Source: Streptomyces mexicanus
Lineage (GTDB): Bacteria; Actinomycetota; Actinomycetes; Streptomycetales; Streptomycetaceae
Assembly (NCBI RefSeq): GCF_902506575.1
Contig: NZ_LR732544.1
Span: 5,994,762 to 6,055,774, forward strand
Reading direction: 5' to 3'
Length of the DNA: 61,013 nucleotides
The stretch's first letter is position 1. Each line of letters starts with the position of its first letter. The notes beneath the pieces were generated by a model. It saw only the letters and a program-made list of their open reading frames with translations, made no database searches and was not told where the DNA came from. Both the position numbers and the translations under genes were made by a program. Positions 36,257 to 44,776 of the stretch are shown piece by piece.

Positions 36257-36440
36257 AGCGAGGAGTGCGGGGGGGGGGGGGCGGGCCGGCGGCGCGCGGG
36301 GCCCCGGGGACCGGGCCCAGGCGGCCCGGCGGCGCGGCGGCGGCCGCCCTGCCGGTCGTCGCGCCGAGGGCCACGGCGGTGGCGCCGGCGAGGAGGGTCC
36401 GTCTGGTCAGGTTCCCGGTGTCCCGGCGCGCTTCGGTCAT
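36257..36440 (-). pseudogene. 5' end of a Tat-exported protein gene, fused to the soxA region
   Basis: ATG 36440, with GGAGGGG upstream, opens MTEARRDTGNLTRRTLLAGA and continues TAVALGATTGRAAAAA, a clear twin-arginine signal peptide. After it the frame becomes Pro/Arg-rich, crosses a 13-base G run (36269-36281) and enters the soxA DNA out of frame. The mature protein is missing, so its identity is unknown. This is a deletion fusion or an assembly join. Confidence 0.7.
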
Positions 36441-36467
36441 GCCGCCACCCCTCCGCATTCATCTATG

Positions 36468-36480
36468 TGAACGACGTTCA
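36468..36480. promoter_or_regulatory. Palindrome upstream of the Tat gene start
   Basis: TGAACG-A-CGTTCA is a perfect 13-bp inverted repeat 28 bp before the Tat-protein ATG. The GTTCA/TGAAC type is common for IclR- or GntR-class regulators. The regulator is not identified. Confidence 0.4.
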
Positions 36481-36572
36481 GGAATACGCTGGGCGTGAGC
36501 ATGCCACCGCCCGCCCGCGCCAGGGAAGAGGGCGCACGAGCGGAAACACTTCAGGAGGGAAGGAGGGAGCGG

Positions 36573-37073
36573 TCAGTCCGCCTGGCGCTCGATCAGATGC
36601 GTGAACGCGTCCAGGTTCCGCGTGGACTCCCCGCGGGAGACCCGCCAGGCGTACTCCTTGCGGATCGCGGAGGCGAAACCCAGCTCCAGCAGGGTGTTGA
36701 AGGCGCCGTCGGCCGCCTCCACGACCTGGCCGAGCAGCCGGTCGATCTCGTCGGCGGTGACGGCGGCGAGCGACAGCCGGGCGGTGACATAGATGTCGCC
36801 GAGCCGGTCGACGGCGTAACTCACCCCGTACATCCTGAGGTTGCGCTCCAGCAGCCAGCGGTGCACGCCCGCCTCGTTCTCGTCGGGGTGGCGGATCACG
36901 AAGGCGTTCAGCGACAGGGAGTGCCGGCCCACCAGGAACGAGACCGTCGTGGACAGCTTGCGGGTGCCGGGGAGCTTGACCACGTAGTTCCCCGGCTCGG
37001 GGGACTCCCACTCCAGCTCGGCGTCCTTGAAGACCGATTCGAGGACCTGCCCGGCCTGCTGCACATCACCCAT
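36573..37073 (-). CDS. YbjN-domain protein
   Basis: 166 residues of the YbjN family (type III secretion chaperone-like fold): NYVVKLPGTRKLSTTVSFLV, FVIRHPDENEAGVHRWLLER, VDRLGDIYVTARLSLAAVT. ATG 37073 lies inside the last codons of mshA (8-nt overlap). This mshA-YbjN pair is conserved in Streptomyces. The function is unknown; regulators of stress or motility are described elsewhere. Confidence 0.87.
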   Translation of the reverse strand: MGDVQQAGQVLESVFKDAELEWESPEPGNYVVKLPGTRKLSTTVSFLVGRHSLSLNAFVIRHPDENEAGVHRWLLERNLRMYGVSYAVDRLGDIYVTARLSLAAVTADEIDRLLGQVVEAADGAFNTLLELGFASAIRKEYAWRVSRGESTRNLDAFTHLIERQAD

Positions 37074-38403
37074 GATGGGAGCGTACGCGACGGCGGTGCG
37101 ACTGGGTCGCGGCCGTGTACACGTCGGCGGTCGCGGCCGCCGCGGTGTCCCAGCCGAAGGACTGCGCGTGCCGGGCGGCGGCCTCCCCCATGCGCGCCGC
37201 GAGGCCCGGCTCGTCCGCGAAACGGCGCAGCACACGCGCGTAGTCGGCCGGGTCGTGCCCCTGGACGAGGAATCCGGTCTCGCCGTCCCGCACGGCCACC
37301 GGCAGTCCGCCGACGGCGGCCGCGAGCACCGGCGTCCCGGTCGCCTGCGCCTCTATGGCGACCAGGCCGAAGGACTCGCTGTAGGACGGCATGACCAGCA
37401 CGGACGCGGCCCGGAACCAGTCGGCGAGCTGCTCCTGCCCGACCGGCGGGCGGAACCGTACGACGTCGGCGATGCCGAGCCGCGCCGCCAGCTTCTGCAG
37501 CCCCTCCGGCTTGGCCAGCCCGCTGCCGCTGGGGCCGCCCACCACGGGCACGACGATGCGAGACCGCAGCTCGGGGCGCTCCTCCAGGAGGACGCCCACG
37601 GCCTTGAGCAGCACGTCGGGGGCCTTGAGCGGCTGGATGCGGCCCGCGAAGAGCGGGATCAGGGCGTCCTGGGGCAGGCCGAGGCGGGAGCGGGCGGCGG
37701 CGCGGCCGTCGGCGGGGCGGAAGCGGGCGAGGTTCACGCCGGGGTGCACCACGGCGACCTTGCCGGGGTCGGCGGCGTAGTACCGCACCAGCTCCTCGGC
37801 CTCCTCCTCCGTGTTGGCGATCAGCCGGTCGGCGGCGGCGACGATCTGGGTCTCGCCGATGACGCGGGCGGCCGGTTCGGGGGTGTCGCCCTCCGCCAGG
37901 TTGGCGTTCTTGACCTTGGCCATGGTGTGCATGGCGTGCACCAGGGGCACGCCCCAGCGCTGGGCGGCCAGCCAGCCGACGTGGCCGGAGAGCCAGTAGT
38001 GGGAGTGGACCAGGTCGTAGTAGCCGGGGCGGTGGCCGGCCCACGCCTGCATGACGCCGTGGGTGAAGGCGCACAGCTGGGCGGGCAGATCCTCCTTGGC
38101 CAGGCCCTCGTAGGGGCCGGCGTCGACGTGCCGGACCAGGACGCCGGGGGCCAGCTCCACGGTGGGCGGCAGACCGCCCGCGGTGGCCCGGGTGAAGACC
38201 TCCACCTCGATGCCGAGCGCGGCCAGCCGCTGGGCCAGCTCCACGATGTAGACGTTCATGCCGCCGGCGTCGCCCGTGCCGGGCTGGTGCAGCGGCGAGG
38301 TGTGCACGGAGAGCATGGCGACGCGCCGGGGTCGGCGGTGCAGCCGCAGCCGCGCGGGACCCGCCGCGGAGCGACGCCCGAGCCTGCTGACGTACTGGCT
38401 CAC
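37066..38403 (-). CDS. mshA: D-inositol-3-phosphate glycosyltransferase (mycothiol synthesis)
   Basis: 445 residues, GT-B fold, family GT4. MshA transfers GlcNAc from UDP-GlcNAc to inositol-3-phosphate, the first step of mycothiol synthesis. Landmarks: GDAGGMNVYIVELAQRLAAL near the N-terminus, HSHYWLSGHVGW, FAGRIQPLKAPDVLL, and the nucleotide-sugar segment ESFGLVAIEAQATGTPVLAA. GTG 38403 follows AAGGAGGAAC and gives the expected N-terminus VSQYVSRLG. Confidence 0.95.
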   Translation of the reverse strand: MSQYVSRLGRRSAAGPARLRLHRRPRRVAMLSVHTSPLHQPGTGDAGGMNVYIVELAQRLAALGIEVEVFTRATAGGLPPTVELAPGVLVRHVDAGPYEGLAKEDLPAQLCAFTHGVMQAWAGHRPGYYDLVHSHYWLSGHVGWLAAQRWGVPLVHAMHTMAKVKNANLAEGDTPEPAARVIGETQIVAAADRLIANTEEEAEELVRYYAADPGKVAVVHPGVNLARFRPADGRAAARSRLGLPQDALIPLFAGRIQPLKAPDVLLKAVGVLLEERPELRSRIVVPVVGGPSGSGLAKPEGLQKLAARLGIADVVRFRPPVGQEQLADWFRAASVLVMPSYSESFGLVAIEAQATGTPVLAAAVGGLPVAVRDGETGFLVQGHDPADYARVLRRFADEPGLAARMGEAAARHAQSFGWDTAAAATADVYTAATQSHRRRVRSHHG

Positions 38404-38763
38404 GTGGCGTTCCTCCTTGGTGCGGGCTCTTGGGCTCTGGGCTCTTGGTGCCGGTCGTGCTGCGGGCAGGCCGGACGGCGGCGTACGGCACCCTTCAAGC
38501 GGCAACACCGGAAGGAACGGCTCCATTTCCGTTCCCCGTCCACCGCGGGGTTCTTTGCCCGATCGTTACGGGAACTCGCTCAACCTTGCGGGGGCGGGCG
38601 GGGTGGCACGGTGCGGTAGGGCAGCCACCACGGGCCCCGGGGACGCGCGGGGCCCCCAGACACCGGACGCCGGTCCCGGACAACCGGTCACCACACGCCG
38701 GACCCCGGTCCCGGTCACCGGCCACCAGCCACGGGGCACCGGGTGCCCCCTACCCTCGTATCC
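38404..38763. other. Divergent promoter region mshA / methyltransferase
   Basis: 360 bp. TACCCT at 38751-38756 fits a leaderless promoter for the methyltransferase. No gene or operator was recognised. Confidence 0.4.
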
Positions 38764-39618
38764 ATGACCTCCCGCGCCGCCTCCCTCCCCCGCTCGCAGC
38801 CTCGCTCGCGCGGGGAGGCCCCGGTCGTGGGAACGGTGACGCGCGGCACGACCAACCCCAACCGGCTGCGCCGCATGGACCGCTGGATCGCGGCCGTGCA
38901 CGGCGCCGAGCTGCGCCGCGCGGCCGACCCGGTGGCCGTCGACCTCGGCTACGGCGCGGCCCCCTGGACGGCGGTCGAGCTGCTGGGCCGGCTGCGCACC
39001 GTGGCGCCTCGCGCGCGCGTGGTGGGCGTGGAGATCGAACCGGCCCGGGTCGCGGCCGCCCGGCCGTACGAGCGCGACGGGCTGCACTTCCGGCACGGCG
39101 GCTTCGAGGTGCCCGTCCCCGGCCGGCCCCTGCTCATCCGGGCCGCCAACGTGCTGCGCCAGTACGACGAGGCGCAGGTCGCCGCGGTCTGGGAGCGGCT
39201 GTGCGCGCGCCTGGCCCCGGCGGACGCCGACCGGCACGCGCGCGGGGGCCTGCTCGTGGAGGGCACCTGTGACGAGATCGGGCGGCGGCACGTGTGGGTG
39301 GCGCTCGGCCCGGAAGGGCCCCGCACGGTCACCTTCGCCACCCGGCTCGGCACCCTGCACCGCCCCTCCGACCTGGCCGAACGCCTCCCCAAGGCGCTCA
39401 TCCACCGCAACGTCCCCGGCGAGCCGGTGCACGCCTTCCTGCGCGACTTCGACCGCGCCTGGGCGGCCGCCGCGCCCTACGCCTCCTACGGCGCCCGGCA
39501 GCGCTGGATCCGCGCGGTGCGCGACCTGCGCGCCGACTGGCCGGTGACGGACGGGCCGGTCCGGTGGCGGCAGGGCGAGGTGACGGTGGCGTGGGAGGCG
39601 TTGGCGCCGCGCACCTGA
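38764..39618 (+). CDS. Class I SAM-dependent methyltransferase
   Basis: 284 residues. SAM motif I is AVDLGYGAAPWTAVELLGRL, then VVGVEIEPARVAAARPY. The C-terminal half (LGTLHRPSDLAERLPKALIH; RDFDRAWAAAAPYASYGARQ) is specific to this conserved actinobacterial protein of unknown substrate. It probably starts leaderless (TACCCT 7 nt before ATG). Confidence 0.85.
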   Translation: MTSRAASLPRSQPRSRGEAPVVGTVTRGTTNPNRLRRMDRWIAAVHGAELRRAADPVAVDLGYGAAPWTAVELLGRLRTVAPRARVVGVEIEPARVAAARPYERDGLHFRHGGFEVPVPGRPLLIRAANVLRQYDEAQVAAVWERLCARLAPADADRHARGGLLVEGTCDEIGRRHVWVALGPEGPRTVTFATRLGTLHRPSDLAERLPKALIHRNVPGEPVHAFLRDFDRAWAAAAPYASYGARQRWIRAVRDLRADWPVTDGPVRWRQGEVTVAWEALAPRT

Positions 39619-39838
39619 CCGCGGCTGCCGTGTCGGTGCCGTTCCGCTGCTGATCCGGGTGCCGTTCCGGGGCCGGGAACGATCTCCGTGAGTCGTTCGT
39701 CACACAGGCGGGGGTGTCGTGCCGTGGGTCTCAGGAGGCGGCGGGGCTCTGTTGTTTTGGCCGTGGGCATGGCACGATCCCCCCGACGACCGCAACGTTA
39801 CTGACGGTAAATCAGATACATCGGGTGGGGGCCGGGCC

Positions 39839-40966
39839 ATGGAACGGGGACGGAGCAGGCGCAGTGTGCTCGCGGCGGCCGTGACCGCCGTCTGCGGGAT
39901 CACCGTACTGGGCGCACCGGGCACGGCGTTCGCCACCGCGCGGCAGCCCTCCCCGGGACCGCGCGACGGCGGCGCGCCCTCCCCCTCCGGCTCACCGAGC
40001 GCCACGCCGACGCCGGACACCGCGGTGGACGACAAGCTGGAGGCCGTCCGCACCAAGCTGGACAAGCTCTACCACGAGGCCGCGGTCGCCACCGACGCCT
40101 ACAACGCCGCCGAGGAGCAGGCGCAGCAGCAGTCCGCCGAGATCGCCGAGCTGACCCGGAAGATCGGCGAAGGGCAGAAGAAGCTCGACGAGCTGAAGGA
40201 CCGCGCCGGTGCCGCGGCCCGCGCCCAGTACGCCACGGGCGGGCTGCCGCCCGAGGCGCGGCTGCTGCTCAGCGAGGACCCGCAGGCGTTCCTCGACGGG
40301 GCCGGCTGGGCCATGCAGGGCGAGCGCGCGACCCGCGACCTGATCCAGGACATGACCCGCACCCAGAAGGAGCTGCGGCAGTACGCCGACCGGGCCGCCG
40401 ACCGGCTGGCGCAGCTGGAGGCCACCCGCAAGGCCAAGGACGCGGCACGCAAGCGGATCAAGGAGCGGATCGAGCAGGCCGAGAAGCTGCAGGCCACGCT
40501 GGAGAAGAAGCAGCGGGAGCGGCTGGCGGAGCTGGAGCGGCAGGCGGCCCGGCGGGCGCAGACGGCGTGGCTGGACACCGGGGTCCTCAAGGACGTCCGC
40601 GGCAAGGCGTCGGAGGCGGGGCAGCAGGCGGTGAAGTTCGCCACGGCCCAGATCGGCAAGCCGTACGAGTGGGGCGCGGAGGGCCCGAGGACGTACGACT
40701 GCTCCGGGCTGACCTCGCAGGCCTGGGCCGCGGCCGGCCGGCCCATCCCGCGCACCTCGCAGGAGCAGTGGAAGCGGCTGCCGCACGTGGCCGTGCAGGA
40801 CATGCGCCCGGGCGACCTGATCATCTACTTCGACGACGCCAGCCATGTCGCGCTGTACGTCGGCGGCGGCACGATCGTCCACGCGCCCCGCCCGGGCCGT
40901 ACGGTGACACTCGCGGGCGCGGGCGAGATGCCGATCCTGGGAGTCGTCCGCCCGGACGCGGCCTGA
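39839..40966 (+). CDS. Secreted NlpC/P60 peptidoglycan endopeptidase with coiled coil
   Basis: 375 residues. Signal peptide MERGRSRRSVLAAAVTAVCG continuing to AFATA. Residues about 60-260 form a long charged coiled coil as in RipA/PcsB-type hydrolases. The C-terminal NlpC/P60 domain has the catalytic Cys in TYDCSGLTSQAW near 286, His in ASHVALYVGGG near 336 and a second His in TIVHAPRPG. It cleaves peptide crosslinks of the cell wall. GGTGGGG lies upstream of ATG 39839. About 220 bp of upstream DNA showed no riboswitch I could identify. Confidence 0.9.
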   Translation: MERGRSRRSVLAAAVTAVCGITVLGAPGTAFATARQPSPGPRDGGAPSPSGSPSATPTPDTAVDDKLEAVRTKLDKLYHEAAVATDAYNAAEEQAQQQSAEIAELTRKIGEGQKKLDELKDRAGAAARAQYATGGLPPEARLLLSEDPQAFLDGAGWAMQGERATRDLIQDMTRTQKELRQYADRAADRLAQLEATRKAKDAARKRIKERIEQAEKLQATLEKKQRERLAELERQAARRAQTAWLDTGVLKDVRGKASEAGQQAVKFATAQIGKPYEWGAEGPRTYDCSGLTSQAWAAAGRPIPRTSQEQWKRLPHVAVQDMRPGDLIIYFDDASHVALYVGGGTIVHAPRPGRTVTLAGAGEMPILGVVRPDAA

Positions 40967-41287
40967 ACCGCCCACCGCGGGCACCGCGCACCCGTGCCCC
41001 GCTCGCGCACCCGCACTCCCGCTCGCCCACCCGGTGACCTGGGCCATGTGACGCACCGCACCTCGCGCCGCGGTCAAACCCGGGACGGACGTGAGCTTCG
41101 TCATCCCCGGGGTCCGGCCGCGCTGTCCAACTCCGGTACGGATCGCGGCATATGACAGCAGCCCTGGCCGGAGCGACGCGCCTCACACCATTCCGCTGCG
41201 CCGCCGAGTACCGCTAAGGTCCCCGTCGGTGGGGCGGTACCCCGTACCCATCCACGCCCTCGGGGGGAGGGAAGGAAACCCAGGACG
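40967..41287. other. Upstream region of the receiver-phosphatase gene
   Basis: 321 bp. TAAGGT near 41215-41220 is a possible -10. CCCC-GTCGGT-GGGG just after it could fold in the leader. No gene is supported. Confidence 0.35.
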
Positions 41288-42700
41288 ATGCCCGTGCCCA
41301 TACCGCGGCAGCGAGTCATCCCGGCCGCGGAGAGCGGCCAGGCGCAGACCGTGTCCCACGGCGGCGGCCCCTCCGCGGCACCGGCCCCGCACGGGGAGAC
41401 CACGAAGCCGAAGGAAACGACGGTCGAGAAGGACAACAACCGGACCACCGGCCACCAGAGTGCCCCCAGCGGCCCGCTCACGCTGCTGCTGATCGAGGAC
41501 GATCCGGCGGGTTCGCCGATCGTGCCCCGGCTGCTCGACTCGGCCGGCAAGCCGATCCGCGTCCGCACGGCCCGCAACCTCACCGAGGCCGAGCGGCTGC
41601 TCACCGACGACGTCCACTGCATCCTGCTGGACCTGGCCCTGCCGGCCCCGGGCCGCTCGGGCGCGGGGTCTGCGGGCTCCGCGGGCTCTGCCGGCTCCGC
41701 GGGTTCCGGCTCCGGTGCCGGCGACCACGACGAGCTGGCCGTGCTCAAGCACGTGCTCCGGCTCGCGCCCCGGCACGCCGTCCTCGCCCTGACCGCGTCC
41801 GGCGACGCCGAGCGCGGCGCGGAGGCGGTGCGCGTGGGCGCCCAGGACTACCTGTTCCGCGACGAGCTGGACGGGCGCCTGCTGAGCCGGGCGATCCGGT
41901 ACGCGGTGGAGCGCAAGCGCTCGGACACCGCCGAACGCCGGCTGGCCGAGGGCCGGCTGCGCGCGCAGGAGAACCGCCGCCTGGAGCGCGGCCTGCTGCC
42001 GACGCCCCTGCTGGACGGCTCCACGCTGAGCTTCGCCGCCCGTTACCGGCCCGGCCGCTCGCGCACGCTGCTCGGCGGCGACTTCTACGACGCCGTGCGC
42101 ACCCCCGACGGCACCGTGCACGCCATGATCGGTGACGTGTGCGGGCACGGCCCCGACGAGGCGGCGCTCGGTGTGGAGCTGCGCATCGCCTGGCGGGCGC
42201 TGACGCTGGCCGGGCTGTGCGGGGACGATCTGCTGAACACGCTGCAGCAGGTGCTGGAGCACGAGCGCACCAACGACGAGATCTTCGCGACGCTGTGCAC
42301 GGTGGACATCTCGCCCGACGGGCGCCGCGCCGGCCTGTGCCTGGCCGGCCATCCGTCGCCGCTGGTCATCACCCCGGGCCGGCCCGCCAGGCTGCTGCCG
42401 TACGACAACAACGGCCCCGCCCTCGGACTGCTGCCGGGCGCCCGCTGGCCCCGCACGCAGGTCGAGCTGGGGTCCCGGTGGAGCCTGATGCTGTACACCG
42501 ACGGCCTGATCGAGGGCCGGATCGGCGCCGAGGGCGAGCGGCTGGGCCAGGACGGCATGGTGGACATGGTCCGCCGCCAGCTGGGCGAGGGCCTGCGCGG
42601 CGAGGAACTGCTGCGGGCGGCGGTGAACGAGGTCCGCGCCCTCAACGGCGGCGAACTCACCGACGACGTGGCGGTGGTCATGCTGGAGCGCGAGCCCTGA
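41288..42700 (+). CDS. Receiver domain fused to SpoIIE/RsbU-type PP2C phosphatase
   Basis: 470 residues. After a low-complexity N-terminus of about 60 residues, a receiver domain follows (LTLLLIEDDPAGS; phospho-acceptor in HCILLDLALPAP; LALTAS; YLFRDELDGRLL). The PP2C domain starts near 240: GGDFYDAVRTPDGTVH, MIGDVCGHGPDEAA, LMLYTDGLIEGR, GGELTDDVAVVML, with metal-binding Asp residues present. Such proteins dephosphorylate anti-anti-sigma factors. An unusual Gly/Ser/Ala repeat (about 20 residues) is inserted straight after the phospho-acceptor loop. CAGGACG precedes ATG 41288. Confidence 0.88.
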   Translation: MPVPIPRQRVIPAAESGQAQTVSHGGGPSAAPAPHGETTKPKETTVEKDNNRTTGHQSAPSGPLTLLLIEDDPAGSPIVPRLLDSAGKPIRVRTARNLTEAERLLTDDVHCILLDLALPAPGRSGAGSAGSAGSAGSAGSGSGAGDHDELAVLKHVLRLAPRHAVLALTASGDAERGAEAVRVGAQDYLFRDELDGRLLSRAIRYAVERKRSDTAERRLAEGRLRAQENRRLERGLLPTPLLDGSTLSFAARYRPGRSRTLLGGDFYDAVRTPDGTVHAMIGDVCGHGPDEAALGVELRIAWRALTLAGLCGDDLLNTLQQVLEHERTNDEIFATLCTVDISPDGRRAGLCLAGHPSPLVITPGRPARLLPYDNNGPALGLLPGARWPRTQVELGSRWSLMLYTDGLIEGRIGAEGERLGQDGMVDMVRRQLGEGLRGEELLRAAVNEVRALNGGELTDDVAVVMLEREP

Positions 42701-42732
42701 CGGGCCGCCGCCCGGGAAACCCCGGCGGCCCG
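42701..42732. terminator. Hairpin after the PP2C gene
   Basis: CGGGCCGCCG (42701-42710) and CGGCGGCCCG (42723-42732) form a perfect 10-bp stem directly after the stop codon and before the convergent DUF2516 gene. Confidence 0.8.
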
Positions 42733-42800
42733 GCTCCGCCCTGCCGTACCGGCTCGTCCTGCTCCACCGGCCCTTCTGCGGGCCGCTCTGCCGGCCGGCT

Positions 42801-43145
42801 CTACCGGCCGCCGTTGTACGGGCCGTACGGGCCGTCGCTGCTGCTGCCGCGGCGGCGGCCCCAGCCGCTGCCGCCGGAAACCTGCTTGAGCGCCGGCCGG
42901 ACATCCACGATGTAGACGATGCTCGCGATCGCGCCGATCACCGGCAGGAACATGAAGATCGAGAACAGGTAGCTCACGACGAGCGCCAGACCCAGGATGA
43001 TCAGCCAGAACACCTTGTTCTGCTTGTCCGCCGCGCGGAAGGCGTCCTCACGCCGGAACGCGGCGTCCACCAGCCCGAACGCGGCCAGGGCCATGAGGAG
43101 GATCTTCAGGATCCCCAGGAACCCCGCGAAGCCCAACATCAGCAT
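42801..43145 (-). CDS. DUF2516 membrane protein
   Basis: 114 residues with three predicted membrane helices: LGFAGFLGILKILLMALAAF, VFWLIILGLALVVSYLFS, FMFLPVIGAIASIVYIVDVR. The Gly/Arg/Tyr-rich tail is cytoplasmic. ATG 43145 (GGTGGG upstream) or GTG 43154. It follows the HBHA-like gene on the same strand, the same order as mycobacterial hbhA and its downstream membrane gene (Rv0475-Rv0476). Confidence 0.82.
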   Translation of the reverse strand: MLMLGFAGFLGILKILLMALAAFGLVDAAFRREDAFRAADKQNKVFWLIILGLALVVSYLFSIFMFLPVIGAIASIVYIVDVRPALKQVSGGSGWGRRRGSSSDGPYGPYNGGR

Positions 43146-43198
43146 GTCGCCCACCGCCCGTTCTCTCCGACTCGGCTCTCGGCCACCGTACCCGTAGA

Positions 43199-43231
43199 AC
43201 GGGCCGGGCACCTCCAGCGTGCCCGGCCCGT
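43199..43231. terminator. 13-bp hairpin between HBHA-like and DUF2516 genes
   Basis: ACGGGCCGGGCAC, 7-nt loop, GTGCCCGGCCCGT: a perfect 13-bp stem 84 nt after the HBHA-like stop and 54 nt before the DUF2516 start. It is probably a terminator or attenuator between the two. Confidence 0.75.
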
Positions 43232-43314
43232 CCGTCCGTCGCCCGTCCGGGTGAACCCGGGGGTCGGCACCCGGTCACCCGGCTACCTATTACCCCCGGT
43301 TACCCGGCTGCCGC

Positions 43315-44037
43315 TCACTTGGTGGGCGGCGTGGTCTTCTTCGCGGCCGGGGTCGTGGTCGTGCCGGTCGTCGTGGTGGTGGTCCGGCGGGGAGCCGGAG
43401 CCTTCTTCGCCGGGGCCTTCTTCGCCGCAGACGCGGTCTGGGCCTGGGCCGGGGCGGGCTTCGCCCCGGCGGCCTGGGTGCCGTTCTTCGGCTCGGCCTT
43501 GGAGTCGGACTTCGGCTCGACGGCGACGGCCAGCTCCTCGACCTCTTCGGCGATGTCCTCGATGCCCTCGGCGGCCTGGCCGCGCCAGGTCTTCACGGCC
43601 TGCTCGCCGTGCTCGGCCACCTTCTCGTAGGTCTCGCGGGCCTTCACGGCGTACTCGGCGGCGACGCCCACGCCGCGCAGGGCGAGGTCCTGGGCGGTCT
43701 CGCCGAGCTTCTTCAGGTCGGCGTCGAGGCTGGTGCTCAGCTTCTTCAGGTCGGAGTCCAGCGAGGTGAGGAACCGGCTGACCCGCGTCTGCAGGGTCTC
43801 CTGGGTCTCCTTGACCCGGGCACCGGCCTCCTTGGCGCGGGCGGTGGCCCGCTCCTGGACGGCCTTGGGGTCGGTGTTGCGCACCGCGTCGATGCGCGCC
43901 GGGGCCTCGGTGCGCAGCTGCTCCACCAGGGCGGGCACCTTCTTGGCCTGCCGCAGGGCCAGGTCCGCGGTGCCCGCGGCGAAGTAGAGCGGCGTGGGGT
44001 CGCTGAGGGTCTTGCGCAGGTCGTCGGTGATGGCCAT
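43315..44037 (-). CDS. HBHA/phasin-like coiled-coil protein with Lys/Ala/Thr tail
   Basis: 240 residues. Residues about 1-165 are helical and charged (PLYFAAGTADLALRQAKKVP; LTSLDSDLKKLSTSLDADLK), like heparin-binding hemagglutinin. The tail has KKAPAKKAPAPRR and a Thr-rich run, recalling the Lys-rich C-terminus of HBHA. HBHA is an adhesin and has been linked to lipid bodies in mycobacteria; the role in Streptomyces is unknown. GGGAGG precedes ATG 44037. The XRE regulator lies upstream on the same strand. Confidence 0.8.
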   Translation of the reverse strand: MAITDDLRKTLSDPTPLYFAAGTADLALRQAKKVPALVEQLRTEAPARIDAVRNTDPKAVQERATARAKEAGARVKETQETLQTRVSRFLTSLDSDLKKLSTSLDADLKKLGETAQDLALRGVGVAAEYAVKARETYEKVAEHGEQAVKTWRGQAAEGIEDIAEEVEELAVAVEPKSDSKAEPKNGTQAAGAKPAPAQAQTASAAKKAPAKKAPAPRRTTTTTTGTTTTPAAKKTTPPTK

Positions 44038-44110
44038 GGTGTTGATCCTCCCGGATCGCGTTCGGCTGAGGGTTGAGGTGCCGCGGTGGCCCGGCCGCCT
44101 GGGCCGTGGA

Positions 44111-44746
44111 TCAGCCGGCTGCCTGCCGCGGATCGGCGTCACTGCCGCCGGACGTGCGGGTGCGGCGCTCGGCGGGGGCGGGGCGGCCGCCGTCCGGCTC
44201 GGGGACGGCGGCGGACGGTATGGCGCCGCCGTTCGCGTCGTCGGACGCGGTGCCGAGCCCGGGGTCGAGCGCGCTGTCGTGTGCGGTGGCGTCGCCGTCG
44301 GCGCCGTGACGCTCCGGGGAACCGTCGTGGCCCTCGTCCCCGGTGGTGTCCGGGGTGCTCTTCCCGGCCGCGTCCCCGTCGCCCGCCCTGCCGCTGCCGA
44401 ATCCGTTCTCCTTGCGGAAGGACTCGTAGATCTGGAGCAGCACCTGCTTCTGGCGCTCGTTGAGCGTGGGGTCGGCGAGGATGACGGCACACGTCTCCAC
44501 CTCGTCCCGGTCACGCTCGGCGTCGAGGATGCCGGCGCGGACGTACAGCGTCTCGGCGGAGATGCGCAGCGCCTTGGCGACCTGCTGCAGCACCTCCGCG
44601 CTCGGCTTGCGCAGCCCGCGCTCGATCTGGCTCAGGTACGGGTTGGACACCCCGGCGGCATCGGCGAGCTGCCGCAGCGACAGCTGCGCGTTGCGCCGCT
44701 GCTCGCGCAGGTACTCGCCGAGGTTGCCGACGTTGAGCGATGCCAT
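44111..44746 (-). CDS. XRE-family regulator upstream of the HBHA-like gene
   Basis: 211 residues. HTH at about 10-65: LREQRRNAQLSLRQLADAAG, VSNPYLSQIERGLRKPS. The tail after residue 120 is acidic, Gly/Asp/Ala-rich and probably disordered. The N-terminal part matches the regulator encoded before hbhA in mycobacteria (Rv0474). AAGGTGG lies 5 nt before ATG 44746. A strong inverted repeat sits just upstream, fitting autoregulation. Confidence 0.88.
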   Translation of the reverse strand: MASLNVGNLGEYLREQRRNAQLSLRQLADAAGVSNPYLSQIERGLRKPSAEVLQQVAKALRISAETLYVRAGILDAERDRDEVETCAVILADPTLNERQKQVLLQIYESFRKENGFGSGRAGDGDAAGKSTPDTTGDEGHDGSPERHGADGDATAHDSALDPGLGTASDDANGGAIPSAAVPEPDGGRPAPAERRTRTSGGSDADPRQAAG

Positions 44747-44776
44747 GCGTCCACCTTGCACCCATCCCGCTAACAA

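Noticed and set aside
33023..36604. 1193-codon plus-strand ORF opposite soxA
   Set aside because: An antisense frame kept open by high GC; soxA on the other strand has unambiguous domains.
39619..39838. c-di-AMP (ydaO) riboswitch before the NlpC/P60 gene
   Set aside because: Such switches precede some Streptomyces wall hydrolases, but I could not find the conserved blocks in the 220 bp available.
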